The notes under the pieces were generated by a model. It was not told the origin of the DNA. It saw nothing but the letters and a program-made list of their open reading frames with translations, and searched no databases. From a bacterium (lineage in GTDB: Bacteria > DRYD01): a stretch of DNA of 64,000 bases. The stretch's first letter is position 1, and each line of letters opens with the position of its first letter. Of the stretch, positions 17,136 to 25,763 are shown piece by piece. The stretch is from contig JAUQQQ010000003.1 of assembly GCA_030549815.1 (NCBI GenBank), positions 23,890 through 87,889 of the forward strand, read 5' to 3'. Made by a program: the position numbers and the translations under genes.

Positions 17136-18482
17136 ATGGAGAATTTTGAGTTGTATAAATACAAAGTAGTCCAAAAGATAAATTTCTTATCTTTGGAAGA
17201 AAGAGAGAAAATATTAGAAAATGCGGGATACAATGTTTTTAACATAAGTTCAAAGTATATAACGGTAGATTTACTTACGGACAGTGGGACGAATACAATC
17301 AGCGACTTGCAGTTGTCTATGATGATGCTTTTTGATGAATCTTATGCGGGAGCCGAAAGTTTTGAAAGGTTTCTACAAAGCGCTAAAGATTTTTGCAATA
17401 AGAGATTTATAGTACCGGTTCATCAAGGTAGGGCAGCTGAAAAAATACTCGCTGAAATATTCTGTTCAAAGGGAAGTATTGTTCTAAGTAATACTCATTT
17501 CGATACAGGGTTTGCTATATATAAGTATAAAGAATCAATTCCCGTTAATATACCGACTCCATTCTATGGTGATGAAGCTTTTTTATTCAAGGGTAATATA
17601 GATTTAGATAAACTGGAAAGTTTTTTGAAGAATGAAAATGTTAGTCATGTTGTTATGACTATAACAAACAATGCTCTTGGGGGGCAGCCTGTTGATTTAG
17701 AAAATGTTGCACAAGCTTACGAATTAACAAAAAAGTATGGAAAACCTTTTATTATCGATGGTTGCAGGATTGCTGAAAATGCTATCCTTTATAAAAAATA
17801 CAGAGGAGTTAATAAATCGATAAAGGAAATTATTCATTCTTACACTCATTACTGTGATATTTTTTATATGAGTACAAAGAAGGATGGAATTGCTCATATG
17901 GGTGGGTTTATTGCTTTGGATGATGAAAAGTTTTTGCCCAAGATAAGGCAGTTGGCTATACTTTTTGAGGGGTTTCCTTCTTATGGAGGATTGTCTGGAA
18001 AAGACATGGAGATAATTGCGCAGGGGTTAAGGGAAGTTTTGGATGAGGATTATTTGAATGACAGGATAAACCAGGTTAGTTTTTTGGGTAATTTATTGGA
18101 TAGAATAGGAGTGCCTGTTATTAAGCCGTTTGGAGGGCATGCTGTTTTTGTTGATGCACAGAAATTTATTGAACATATTAAACCTGAAGATTATGTTGCT
18201 CAGAGTTTAGTTGTTGAACTTTATAGGAGGGGTGGGATAAGAGCTGTTGAAGTTGGATATTTAATGTATGGAAAAGATGCCATACGGAATTTAGTAAGAC
18301 TTGCAATACCTAGAAGAACCTATACCTATTCTCATTTACAGTTTGTTGCAAAAATATTTGAAGAGATTAAGGAGAATAAGGACGAATTAGATGGTTTTGA
18401 AGTTGTTTCTGCGGATCCTTTGGTTCCACATTTTACTGCTATCCTTAGGCCAAAAAGGAGAAGTAATATTGAGCGTAGTTGA
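17136..18482 (+). CDS. tnaA: Tryptophanase (or tyrosine phenol-lyase), PLP-dependent beta-eliminating lyase
   Basis: Splits L-tryptophan into indole, pyruvate and ammonia, or L-tyrosine into phenol. 448 residues with the family signatures DSGTNTISDLQ, DESYAGAESF, PVHQGRAAE, DGCRIAENA and MSTKKDGIAHMGG; Lys249 is the expected PLP lysine. The segment GIRAVEVG matches tryptophanases; phenol-lyases have an Arg near this point (RSMERG), here a Val, which favours tryptophan. No tnaB permease or tnaC leader is evident. AAGGAGG lies before the ATG. The pyruvate could feed the PorGDAB enzyme at 49-52 kb. Family firm, substrate inferred. Confidence 0.85.
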   Translation: MENFELYKYKVVQKINFLSLEEREKILENAGYNVFNISSKYITVDLLTDSGTNTISDLQLSMMMLFDESYAGAESFERFLQSAKDFCNKRFIVPVHQGRAAEKILAEIFCSKGSIVLSNTHFDTGFAIYKYKESIPVNIPTPFYGDEAFLFKGNIDLDKLESFLKNENVSHVVMTITNNALGGQPVDLENVAQAYELTKKYGKPFIIDGCRIAENAILYKKYRGVNKSIKEIIHSYTHYCDIFYMSTKKDGIAHMGGFIALDDEKFLPKIRQLAILFEGFPSYGGLSGKDMEIIAQGLREVLDEDYLNDRINQVSFLGNLLDRIGVPVIKPFGGHAVFVDAQKFIEHIKPEDYVAQSLVVELYRRGGIRAVEVGYLMYGKDAIRNLVRLAIPRRTYTYSHLQFVAKIFEEIKENKDELDGFEVVSADPLVPHFTAILRPKRRSNIERS

Positions 18483-18513
18483 TTTGTATTGTACATTATA
18501 AAGTTTTCAGGAG

Positions 18514-20412
18514 TTACCCTATTTTTGCTACGTCTGTTGGTTTTATTTCATTTATTGCTGCATCAATTCTTGGCATAACGATTTTTGTCAGTAAGGATAC
18601 TACTTTTGAAGAGATATTTACAGCAGCTTGAGCGACTGTAGATGCAACATTCTTAAATATCTTGATGATTCGATTATCTTTAGCTTTTGCTTCTATAAGT
18701 TTCTTTACTGTTTCGTTAGATTTTTGAGCCACGCCTTGGATAAGATTTTGTGCTTTTTGTCTTACTTTTTGTTTTATTACAGCCAATTTGGATTTCCATC
18801 CTGGGATGTTTTGGAGTATTCTTTTTTTCAATTGATTTCTATCTATTTTTTTAGCATTTGCTTTGTTTCCTTGTTGTAGTTTAGCTAGTTCTTCATTTTC
18901 TTTTTCTCTTACATAATTGCTTAACTCGTTTCTTATTTGCCGTATTTCGTCTGCTATGCTTACGTTTCCGTCGACTTTAACAGAGCCGCCGACAGGTAGT
19001 TTTGATATATCAATTTCGGCGAAAGCGTTAAATTTTACGTTCCAATTATTAGTGTTTACTCTTGCTTCACTATAGTATCCAAAAGCACCTCCAAATCCTT
19101 CTGAGACACCTAAGCTGAATTCTGCGTTTATATTATCTTGGCCATTACTAAAGGATGTACTAACGCTACCATTTATGCCAGCTCCTAATCTTGCTGCACC
19201 ATAAATACCTCCTTTGGAGACTATTTCATCTCCTTGTCTTGATGTAGCTGATCCTACTTTAAGATTAGCTTCTGCATAAGCGGAGACAGAGACACTTCCG
19301 CCAAGTTTTGTAGATGAATTTCCATTTTTAATTTCTAATTCAGCTTGTTTTTTCTTTTCGGCGTTAGCAGACCCGCCTAATTCTGCGTAGTATTTATCTT
19401 TTTCTTTGATTATGTTGCCTTGACCTTGGAAGCCTGCGCTATAACTGTCTTTTAATTTACCACCTATGGATTTATCTCCTTGTTTATACTCTCCTTTAAT
19501 TTCATTTTCAAAACTTACGTTAGCATTAATTTGGGTACCTCGATTATATCTTTCTTTACTGATATACTCATATTTTTCGTGATTAAGATTAGCATCAAAA
19601 TTAGTTTCAAAGCCTCCGGAAACTTCGCCTTTGCCAACTTTCCTATAAAAGTTTACACCTGTTTTTCCATTAACGTTACCTTCGATTTCATTACTTCTGT
19701 AGAAATGCTCATCATCAACTTTTATTCTTGATCTTGAATTAAATCCAGCCTCAATGCTGGAATTTTGTTTAAATCCTGTGCTTCCATCTTTTGAATGGAC
19801 TTCAAATTCAGAGTTAAAGCCTGCCTTTCCATATGTTCTGTCATCAATTTCTGCTCCATTGTCTGAGTACTTAGCATGGATTTTTCTACTATATTCGAAG
19901 CTTGCTTCTCTGTGCTCTTTACCTTTTAGATATTCATTTTCGAATTCATTTTCGCTTTCGTAATTTCTTTTAATTCCTTCTTTCCATTCAAAATGTCTTG
20001 GGTCATTATTTTCCAAACTACCTGAATCCTTTTCGTATTCTTTATTGACAGAATTACTGTTGTAGTTATTGTTTTGATAGGTGTGGTTGGGGTAGTTGTC
20101 TTGATAGGTATAGTTGGGGTAGTTGTTTTGATAGGCGTAGTTAGGGTAGTTGTTTTGGTAAGTGTAGTCAGGGTAGTTGATGTTACCATAATCTGTATAG
20201 TACGGCAGAAAATTAGGAGCTATTGCTTGAGCTTCTTCTAAACTTAGACAAAGTAAAAATATCAGATAAATTAATTGTTGAATGCTATTTCTTATCATTC
20301 TCATTCTTTCTTCATCATTAACACAGTGACAAGAATTAATGTTTGTAACGTTGGTAACTTGGCTATTGTAAATCAGTATGTTTATATTAACCATATTATT
20401 GCCTATATACAT
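18514..20412 (-). CDS. Large secreted repeat-containing surface protein, unknown family
   Basis: 632 residues, not recognised. The start at 20412 has GGAGG 9 bases upstream. About 38 polar residues precede a hydrophobic export-type segment (about residues 45-57) ending at an AQA-like cleavage site, so the n-region is unusually long. Four 9-residue repeats of the form YPNYxYQNN follow (about residues 80-115), then a charged region and roughly 330 residues of Gly/Ser/Asn-rich beta-type sequence with alternating polar residues (for example GGSVSVSAYAEANLKVGSA), like outer-surface beta-solenoid proteins. The last 130 residues are lysine-rich amphipathic helix. Probably exported; a structural, adhesive or effector-like role is open. 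It stands alone between convergent tnaA and divergent hemQ. Confidence 0.7.
   Translation of the reverse strand: MYIGNNMVNINILIYNSQVTNVTNINSCHCVNDEERMRMIRNSIQQLIYLIFLLCLSLEEAQAIAPNFLPYYTDYGNINYPDYTYQNNYPNYAYQNNYPNYTYQDNYPNHTYQNNNYNSNSVNKEYEKDSGSLENNDPRHFEWKEGIKRNYESENEFENEYLKGKEHREASFEYSRKIHAKYSDNGAEIDDRTYGKAGFNSEFEVHSKDGSTGFKQNSSIEAGFNSRSRIKVDDEHFYRSNEIEGNVNGKTGVNFYRKVGKGEVSGGFETNFDANLNHEKYEYISKERYNRGTQINANVSFENEIKGEYKQGDKSIGGKLKDSYSAGFQGQGNIIKEKDKYYAELGGSANAEKKKQAELEIKNGNSSTKLGGSVSVSAYAEANLKVGSATSRQGDEIVSKGGIYGAARLGAGINGSVSTSFSNGQDNINAEFSLGVSEGFGGAFGYYSEARVNTNNWNVKFNAFAEIDISKLPVGGSVKVDGNVSIADEIRQIRNELSNYVREKENEELAKLQQGNKANAKKIDRNQLKKRILQNIPGWKSKLAVIKQKVRQKAQNLIQGVAQKSNETVKKLIEAKAKDNRIIKIFKNVASTVAQAAVNISSKVVSLLTKIVMPRIDAAINEIKPTDVAKIG
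20068..20175 (-). repeat. Four in-frame 27-bp tandem repeats
   Basis: Each unit encodes nine residues of the pattern YP(D/N)(Y/H)(T/A)YQ(N/D)N. The units differ by point changes, so they are not a very recent expansion. They lie just after the export signal of the secreted protein at 18514-20412. Confidence 0.9.
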
Positions 20413-20628
20413 ACCTTTTATCCTCCTTTTCTGTTTCTCCTTAATATAAAATGTACAAGAAAAACATAAATTAAAGAATAGGTAAAAAAAATTTACATTT
20501 TTTTTACATTTTTTTTTAATATTTTTTACAAAAATTTAATATTTCTAAAAATTTTTTAAATTTTTCTACTAACTCTTAAGCAAGGATGGGGTTGGTTTTT
20601 TTAGAATAATAAAATAAAGGGTGGTTTA
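20413..20628. promoter_or_regulatory. Divergent intergenic region with phased T-tracts
   Basis: 216 bases between the minus-strand secreted protein and plus-strand hemQ. It holds TTTACATTTTTTTTACATTT and further T-runs at roughly helical spacing (20498-20545 on the plus strand), as in curved promoter DNA. No coding sequence or hairpin terminator is seen. Promoters for both genes should lie here. Confidence 0.45.
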
Positions 20629-21276
20629 ATGAGAACTTTTGTTTTCTATTTTATTTTGGAAATAAAAAAATTTGATTCATTGAAAAAGGTTGTTGATGAA
20701 ATAAATAGTATTAATTTTGTTGAAAAAAGTTTATGGGTTTATCAGGTTTTCCCATTTAAAACTGCTGATATTCTTTTGTGGTTTAGTTTCGATTTTGAAA
20801 ATGAAGATATTTTGCCATCCATGCTAAGTAAAGTTTCTAGTATTTTTTATAAAGAAGGCGTAGTTCTAAGGGACGTTTTATGGGGGTTTACTAAGCCTTC
20901 TATCTATTCAAAAACCCAAAAATCTATGCAAGAAATAGATCCTTTCAGTAAAGATAGGAAAAAATATTTGATAGTTTATCCATTTGTTAAGACTGCTGAC
21001 TGGTATTTATTGAAACAAGACACGAGGCAAGGGATGATGAATGAACACATCAGAATAGGTAGACAGTATCCTTCTATTTTACAACTTTTACTTTATTGTT
21101 TTGGTTTATCCGATAATGAGTTTGTTGTATCTTACGAAACTGATTCAATTGTTGAATTTGAAAAATTGGTTTATGATTTAAGATCATCTGAAGCAAGGAA
21201 ATACACTCTAAGAGATACACCTATATATACTGGAGTTTTTAGAAAATTAGATGAATTTAAGGATATTTTGTTATGA
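20629..21276 (+). CDS. hemQ: Chlorite dismutase family / HemQ-type coproheme decarboxylase
   Basis: 215 residues. In HemQ the enzyme converts coproheme III to haem b, the last step of the coproporphyrin-dependent haem pathway. The C-terminal half shows the family pattern: YPFVKTADWYLL (about residue 122), MMNEHIRIGR with the proximal haem ligand His140, FVVSYETD and the diagnostic YTLRDTPIYTG near residue 200. The family also contains true chlorite dismutases, but the HemQ-like Tyr-containing segment and absence of a signal peptide favour haem synthesis. No other hem genes are adjacent. It overlaps the prenyl transferase start (ATGA), so the two are coupled. Confidence 0.82.
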   Translation: MRTFVFYFILEIKKFDSLKKVVDEINSINFVEKSLWVYQVFPFKTADILLWFSFDFENEDILPSMLSKVSSIFYKEGVVLRDVLWGFTKPSIYSKTQKSMQEIDPFSKDRKKYLIVYPFVKTADWYLLKQDTRQGMMNEHIRIGRQYPSILQLLLYCFGLSDNEFVVSYETDSIVEFEKLVYDLRSSEARKYTLRDTPIYTGVFRKLDEFKDILL

Positions 21277-22085
21277 AGAGATTAGAGGAGTTTAGTAGTT
21301 ATTTCAAGCCATTTGTTTTGGAGGAGCTTAGGAGAAGGTTGGGAGGATTAGGAGAAATTTTTGATATTTGTTCTTATACGTTTTCAACAGGTGGAAAATT
21401 TTTTCGCCCGTTTCTGCTTTCTGAAGTTGCTGCTTTTTTAAATAAAGACGTAGATTTTAATAAAATTTTCCCCTTCTGTTTAGCTATTGAGCTGATTCAT
21501 AATTATTCGTTAATACATGATGATTTACCATCGATGGATAATGCTGATTATAGGAGAGGACATTTGACTGTGCATAAGAAATTTGGTGAGGCTGAAGCCG
21601 TGTTGGCTGGTGATATGCTTCTGACTATCGCTTTCGAAGTATTATCCGAGGGTAAGGATTTTGAGGAAAGAAAAATAATTAAAATTATTAAAAAAGTTGC
21701 ACAATATTCTTCTTATAGGTACTTGATAACGGGGCAGTATTTGGATATATGGTTGCAGAAAGGTAAAGTAGAAAAAAATGTAGATAACATAAGGTTGATA
21801 AATTTTTATAAAACTGCGGGGTTAATTTTATTGTCTGTTGAAATACCTATTATTCTTTTTGATCCTTCCTATTCGATTAAGTTTTCGTTGATAAAGTATG
21901 GATATTTTTTAGGATTATTATTTCAAATAACGGATGATATATTGGATAATGATGGTTTGGCTAAGGTTATGAGTGTTGATGAACTGAAGAATTTGGCTTC
22001 TTCTATTTTCATGAAGATTGGAAGATTAGGTTTAGATGAAAGGCTTTTATCTATCGCGGAGTATATATATAGAAGAGATAAGTAG
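21273..22085 (+). CDS. ispA: Polyprenyl diphosphate synthase (farnesyl/geranylgeranyl type)
   Basis: Condenses isopentenyl diphosphate with allylic diphosphates. 270 residues, slightly short for IspA. First Asp-rich motif DDLPSMDNADYRRG at residue 83, second TDDILDNDG at residue 221, both magnesium sites. The insertion of two residues in the first motif (DDxxxxD) is the usual bacterial form for FPP/GGPP synthases. The chain length cannot be read with confidence. It sits between hemQ and sdhB, so it may supply prenyl chains for quinones or haem. Confidence 0.87.
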   Translation: MKRLEEFSSYFKPFVLEELRRRLGGLGEIFDICSYTFSTGGKFFRPFLLSEVAAFLNKDVDFNKIFPFCLAIELIHNYSLIHDDLPSMDNADYRRGHLTVHKKFGEAEAVLAGDMLLTIAFEVLSEGKDFEERKIIKIIKKVAQYSSYRYLITGQYLDIWLQKGKVEKNVDNIRLINFYKTAGLILLSVEIPIILFDPSYSIKFSLIKYGYFLGLLFQITDDILDNDGLAKVMSVDELKNLASSIFMKIGRLGLDERLLSIAEYIYRRDK

Positions 22086-22103
22086 GGAAAGGGAGAGTTG
22101 AGT

Positions 22104-22844
22104 ATGAAAAAAATTAGGTGCAGGATAAAGAGACAGGATGGACCTAATCAGAAACCATATTGGCAAGAATTCGAGGTTGATTATGAAGAAAATATGAATG
22201 TTATAATTTTGCTTATGAAGATTAGACAAAATCCTGTTGATGTTAATGGTAATGTTGTTAGTCCTATAACTTGGGAAGCAAGTTGTTTAGAGCAAGTTTG
22301 TGGAAGTTGTAGTATGGTTATTAATGGTATTCCACAGCAAGCTTGTGCTGCTCTTGTTGATAAATTATCTCAACCTATAACGATAGAACCATTATCTAAG
22401 TTTCCTGTTGTAAGAGATCTGGTTGTTGATAGGGGTAGGATGTTTGAAACGTTAAAGAAAGTCAGGGCTTGGATTGATATAGATGGGACTCATGATATGG
22501 GCCCAGGACCAAAGTACGACCAAAAAACTCAACAAATAAGGTATGCTTTATCAAGATGTATGACCTGTGGTGTATGTTTAGAAGCTTGTCCGCAATACAA
22601 TGATATAACTAATTTTGCAGGGCCGTTTGCTATAGCTCAAACACATCTATTTAATTTGCACCCCACAGGAAGAATGTTTAAGGAAGAAAGGTTAAAATAC
22701 ATGGCTGGTAAAGAAGGGATAGCAAATTGTTCTAATGCACAACTTTGTGTTCAAGTTTGCCCTAAAGAGCTTCCTTTAACCGAAGCTATTGCTGAGGTTA
22801 ACGCTGAAATAACGAAGTATCTTTTGCAGTTAATAAGTAGATGA
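22104..22844 (+). CDS. sdhB: Succinate dehydrogenase/fumarate reductase iron-sulfur subunit
   Basis: 246 residues. Electron-transfer subunit between the SdhA flavin and the membrane quinone site. The plant-type [2Fe-2S] cysteines are in CLEQVCGSCS with a later Cys in QQAC; the C-terminal bacterial ferredoxin domain has CMTCGVCLEACP and CSNAQLCVQVCP. The sequence closely follows the Bacillus-type SdhB (RQDGP near the start, FPVVRDLVVDR, IDGTHDMGPGP). The start is ATG 22104, 8 bases after GGGAG; an in-frame TTG at 22098 is too close to it. The flavoprotein sdhA lies 29 kb away at 52212, and no cytochrome b anchor gene is found here. Confidence 0.94.
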   Translation: MKKIRCRIKRQDGPNQKPYWQEFEVDYEENMNVIILLMKIRQNPVDVNGNVVSPITWEASCLEQVCGSCSMVINGIPQQACAALVDKLSQPITIEPLSKFPVVRDLVVDRGRMFETLKKVRAWIDIDGTHDMGPGPKYDQKTQQIRYALSRCMTCGVCLEACPQYNDITNFAGPFAIAQTHLFNLHPTGRMFKEERLKYMAGKEGIANCSNAQLCVQVCPKELPLTEAIAEVNAEITKYLLQLISR

Positions 22845-23191
22845 GTTCTTATCCTACTGATAATTTTGTTTTGTTAATACAGAAGTTGAAGGAGCCTTTT
22901 GATAAGATGGCTATATACATGTCCCACGCCCCATTTTTTAATATAATGAAATTGAATTTTGAGATTTTGGCAGAGCAAGTTGCTTCAAGATACCTAAAAG
23001 ACAGAGCTGTTTATGGCGGTAATTTACCACCAGAACTTGAACAACAGTATTGCACTATACTTTTGGAATCTCTGAAAGAAGGTAATTTAAAAGTTTTGGA
23101 TTATATAGCATGGCTTGAAGACGTTATTTATTATATGGAAAATGAACAACCTTTGCCGTTTGATTTGGAAGAATTCTTTAAATGGGAGTAA
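22841..23191 (+). CDS. Hypothetical protein between sdhB and argS
   Basis: 116 residues, not recognised; acidic, helical and without hydrophobic segments, so it is not the missing Sdh membrane anchor. Aromatic- and Asp-rich C terminus (PFDLEEFFKWE). The start overlaps the sdhB stop by ATGA and argS starts 4 bases after its stop, so it is translated from the same message. It could be a small accessory of SdhB, but only position supports this. Confidence 0.65.
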   Translation: MSSYPTDNFVLLIQKLKEPFDKMAIYMSHAPFFNIMKLNFEILAEQVASRYLKDRAVYGGNLPPELEQQYCTILLESLKEGNLKVLDYIAWLEDVIYYMENEQPLPFDLEEFFKWE

Positions 23192-23195
23192 AGTT

Positions 23196-24752
23196 ATGTA
23201 TAGTATAAAAAGTTATTTATTAGAAAAAGTGCGGAATTTAGTGAATGATGTTAGAGTTGATGTTAATAGATCTCCTTTAAAACCGTTTGATTATGCTACT
23301 AATTTGCTTCATATTTATAAGGATTTTAAAGAAGAAAATGTGATTGATTATTTTAGGAATATTGAGATGGTTGAGGATGTAAAAGTTGTTAATCGTTTTG
23401 TAAATATTAAGCTAAATAGGCAGAAAGTTTTTGAAGTAGTTTTGAGGAATTATTTTTCTGATTTATGGAGGAATTATGATTTAGGTAAAGGGAGAAAGGT
23501 TTTAATAGAATTTGTAAGTGCTAATCCTACGGGACCATTGAATGCTGTTAATGGTAGATCTGCTACTTTTGGTAATACTTTGGCTAATGTTATGAAGTAT
23601 TTTGGATATCATGTTTTTAAAGAGTATTATGTTAATGATGTTGGGGAGCAAATTGAAAAGTTGGTTGATAGTTTTATAGAAAGGATAAAGGAAGCAAGAG
23701 GATTGGATTTTAAAATTCCGGAAGGTGGATACGAAGGTGAGTATCTAAAGGATTTGGCAAGAGATTTTGTGGATAAGAATTATAGTCGAGAAAAATTGAA
23801 AGAGTTTTTGATAGAACATTTTGTTAATTCTCATAGAACTACTTTGGAAAGGTTTGGAGTGGTTTTTGATAATTGGTTTAAACAAAGTAGCTTAAATAAT
23901 TTGGAGGAAACGATTCAAATATTAAAAGATAAAGGATTAATTTATGAACACGATGGAGCTTTATATTTCAAGAGTACTTTATTTGGAGATGACAAAGATA
24001 GGGTGGTTAAGAAAACTGTTGGTAGAGTTGATTACACTTATTTTGCATATGATATTGAGTATATAAAGAACAAATTTTTAAGGGGTTTTGATGAGATTAT
24101 TACTATTTTGGGGCCTGATCATCATGGGTATATTAACAGATTGCTTGCTGCTACCAAAGCTTTGGGATACGATAATCATAAGATAATTATTTTGCAAATC
24201 GTTAATGTAATTGAAAAGGATAAATTATTAAAAATGTCAAAACGAAAAGGTGTATTGGTTTTGTTGGATGAATTAATGGATAAAGTGAATCCGATGTTTC
24301 TAAGATACTTTTTTTTATCTAGATTAAAGGATTCTCCTTTAGATTTGGATATAGAACTAATAAACAGGTTAACATTGGATAATCCTTTGTATTATGTTTT
24401 TTATGTTTATGCTCGGATTAATGGGGTTTTAAATAATTATGGTAAAGAGTTGCCTAATTTTGAGGATGTTTTGGGTGTTGATTTGTGGGATGATGAGTTC
24501 GAGTTATTTTTATCTATTTGTGAGTTTAGGGATGCTCTTTTATCTGCGTTGAATGATCCGTATTATTTAACGTTGTGGGCTCATAATTTTGCTAAAATTT
24601 TTCACCGGTTTTATAATAATCACAGAATAATATGTTCGAAAGAATTGGGAGTAGAAAGGGAAAAATTGAGATTAGTTTTGTTGTTAATTTCGAAAGGAGT
24701 TTTGGAAAGATGGGGAGAATTATTAAATATAGAATTACCTGAAAAAATGTAG
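23196..24752 (+). CDS. argS: Arginyl-tRNA synthetase with altered HIGH motif
   Basis: Charges tRNA-Arg. 518 residues, somewhat short: the N-terminal Add-1 domain is reduced. The catalytic core reads [16 protein letters not shown], so the class I HIGH motif is N-A-V-N at residues 116-119 where HxGH is expected; the rest is canonical ([38 protein letters not shown]). The C-terminal DALR anticodon domain is present (ARINGVL to RWGELL). The start is ATG 23196, after GGGAG; an upstream in-frame ATG at 23115 lies inside the previous gene. Function is still expected to be ArgRS. Confidence 0.93.
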   Translation: MYSIKSYLLEKVRNLVNDVRVDVNRSPLKPFDYATNLLHIYKDFKEENVIDYFRNIEMVEDVKVVNRFVNIKLNRQKVFEVVLRNYFSDLWRNYDLGKGRKVLIEFVSANPTGPLNAVNGRSATFGNTLANVMKYFGYHVFKEYYVNDVGEQIEKLVDSFIERIKEARGLDFKIPEGGYEGEYLKDLARDFVDKNYSREKLKEFLIEHFVNSHRTTLERFGVVFDNWFKQSSLNNLEETIQILKDKGLIYEHDGALYFKSTLFGDDKDRVVKKTVGRVDYTYFAYDIEYIKNKFLRGFDEIITILGPDHHGYINRLLAATKALGYDNHKIIILQIVNVIEKDKLLKMSKRKGVLVLLDELMDKVNPMFLRYFFLSRLKDSPLDLDIELINRLTLDNPLYYVFYVYARINGVLNNYGKELPNFEDVLGVDLWDDEFELFLSICEFRDALLSALNDPYYLTLWAHNFAKIFHRFYNNHRIICSKELGVEREKLRLVLLLISKGVLERWGELLNIELPEKM

Positions 24753-24765
24753 AAGGGGTGTTGAT

Positions 24766-24978
24766 ATGCCTAAAAAAAAGAAATGTCCTCTGTGTGAACA
24801 AAAAATGGATGAGATCGATTACAAAAAAGTGGAATTATTGAATAATTTCATTAGTGATAAATTTAAGATTTTGCCCAGGAGGAATACAAAAACCTGTTCT
24901 TGGCATCAAAGAAGAGTTGCAAGAGCTGTAAAAAGAGCAAGAATCGTTGCTCTGTTACCTTTTGTACCTGCTGTATAA
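24766..24978 (+). CDS. rpsR: Small ribosomal subunit protein bS18
   Basis: 70 residues. Typical S18: basic core with [25 protein letters not shown] and LLPFV. An N-terminal CPLC pair plus later Cys residues match the zinc-binding S18 form. The usual partners rpsF, ssb and rplI are not adjacent; it is placed between argS and an unknown membrane protein. A GGGGTG ribosome site lies before the ATG. Confidence 0.96.
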   Translation: MPKKKKCPLCEQKMDEIDYKKVELLNNFISDKFKILPRRNTKTCSWHQRRVARAVKRARIVALLPFVPAV

Positions 24979-24990
24979 GAGGAGTTTATA

Positions 24991-25761
24991 ATGATTAGAA
25001 ATTTATTAATTTTATCGTTGGTATTGATGGTTATAAGTTGGCTTTCTTATTTTTTTGTTTCTTTTATAGACTTTAAAGTTTATTCATTAGTTGTAGATGT
25101 AGGTTCTGAAACGATTGCCCAAAAGATTTATAGAGATCTTCAGGATTATGTTAAATCTATGGATGAAAATTCAAGAAAATACATAGAATTATCTAAAATT
25201 AAACAAGAAAAAAAGGTAGTAGTTAATGAAGATTATTCGAAAATGGTATTGGCTGTAAGAGAAAAAAAAGAGTTCTTAGGTGGGAAATTAAAACCAAGAA
25301 TGATACAAAAAGGATATAGTATTAGTGTTATTCCTCATGAAGATGGTGTGTATTTTGCTTATTTAAGTAACTCTATTTTTGTTCCTCGTTCTCAATTAAC
25401 GGAAAATGAATTAAAGACTATTAATGAAAAGTATATTGAATTTTTGCAAAAAGATCAGATTATAGATTATATTAATTTTTTGAATTCGTATTTTACAAAG
25501 AGTGATTCAGAGAGAATAGCGAAAAACCAATTCTTTATTTCCAAGAATTTCCTTATTAATTTTACTCTTTCTCCCTTTACAACTTCTAAAGTTTTGAATA
25601 TAGCAACTTTTACAGTTGATAATATCTCTAAAAAGGAGTATTTAGTTAATATGGAAAAGATAATTGATAAATATAAAAAGGATTCTGTTTATTTGAAAGT
25701 TAATGAGGAGGAAAGGTTAATAAATTTGAAACATTTAAGTAAAAAAGAAAAAAAGAAATAG
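24991..25761 (+). CDS. Membrane-anchored hypothetical protein
   Basis: 256 residues. One N-terminal hydrophobic segment (about residues 4-30) anchors it; the remainder is lysine-rich, alpha/beta and probably extracytoplasmic, ending in KHLSKKEKKK. No lipobox, enzyme motif or known family seen. GAGGAG lies before the ATG, and glmS begins 2 bases after the stop, so it is in the rpsR-glmS transcript. Confidence 0.65.
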   Translation: MIRNLLILSLVLMVISWLSYFFVSFIDFKVYSLVVDVGSETIAQKIYRDLQDYVKSMDENSRKYIELSKIKQEKKVVVNEDYSKMVLAVREKKEFLGGKLKPRMIQKGYSISVIPHEDGVYFAYLSNSIFVPRSQLTENELKTINEKYIEFLQKDQIIDYINFLNSYFTKSDSERIAKNQFFISKNFLINFTLSPFTTSKVLNIATFTVDNISKKEYLVNMEKIIDKYKKDSVYLKVNEEERLINLKHLSKKEKKK

Positions 25762-25763
25762 AG

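Noticed and set aside
20490-20560. T-rich repeated units read as a CRISPR-like array
   Set aside because: Units are short T-runs with no spacer regularity and no cas genes in the window.
23115-23195. Longer N terminus of argS
   Set aside because: It lies within the previous gene and has no ribosome site; ATG 23196 has GGGAG.
25740-25763. glmS ribozyme upstream of glmS
   Set aside because: Only 2 bases separate glmS from the previous stop; no room for the fold.
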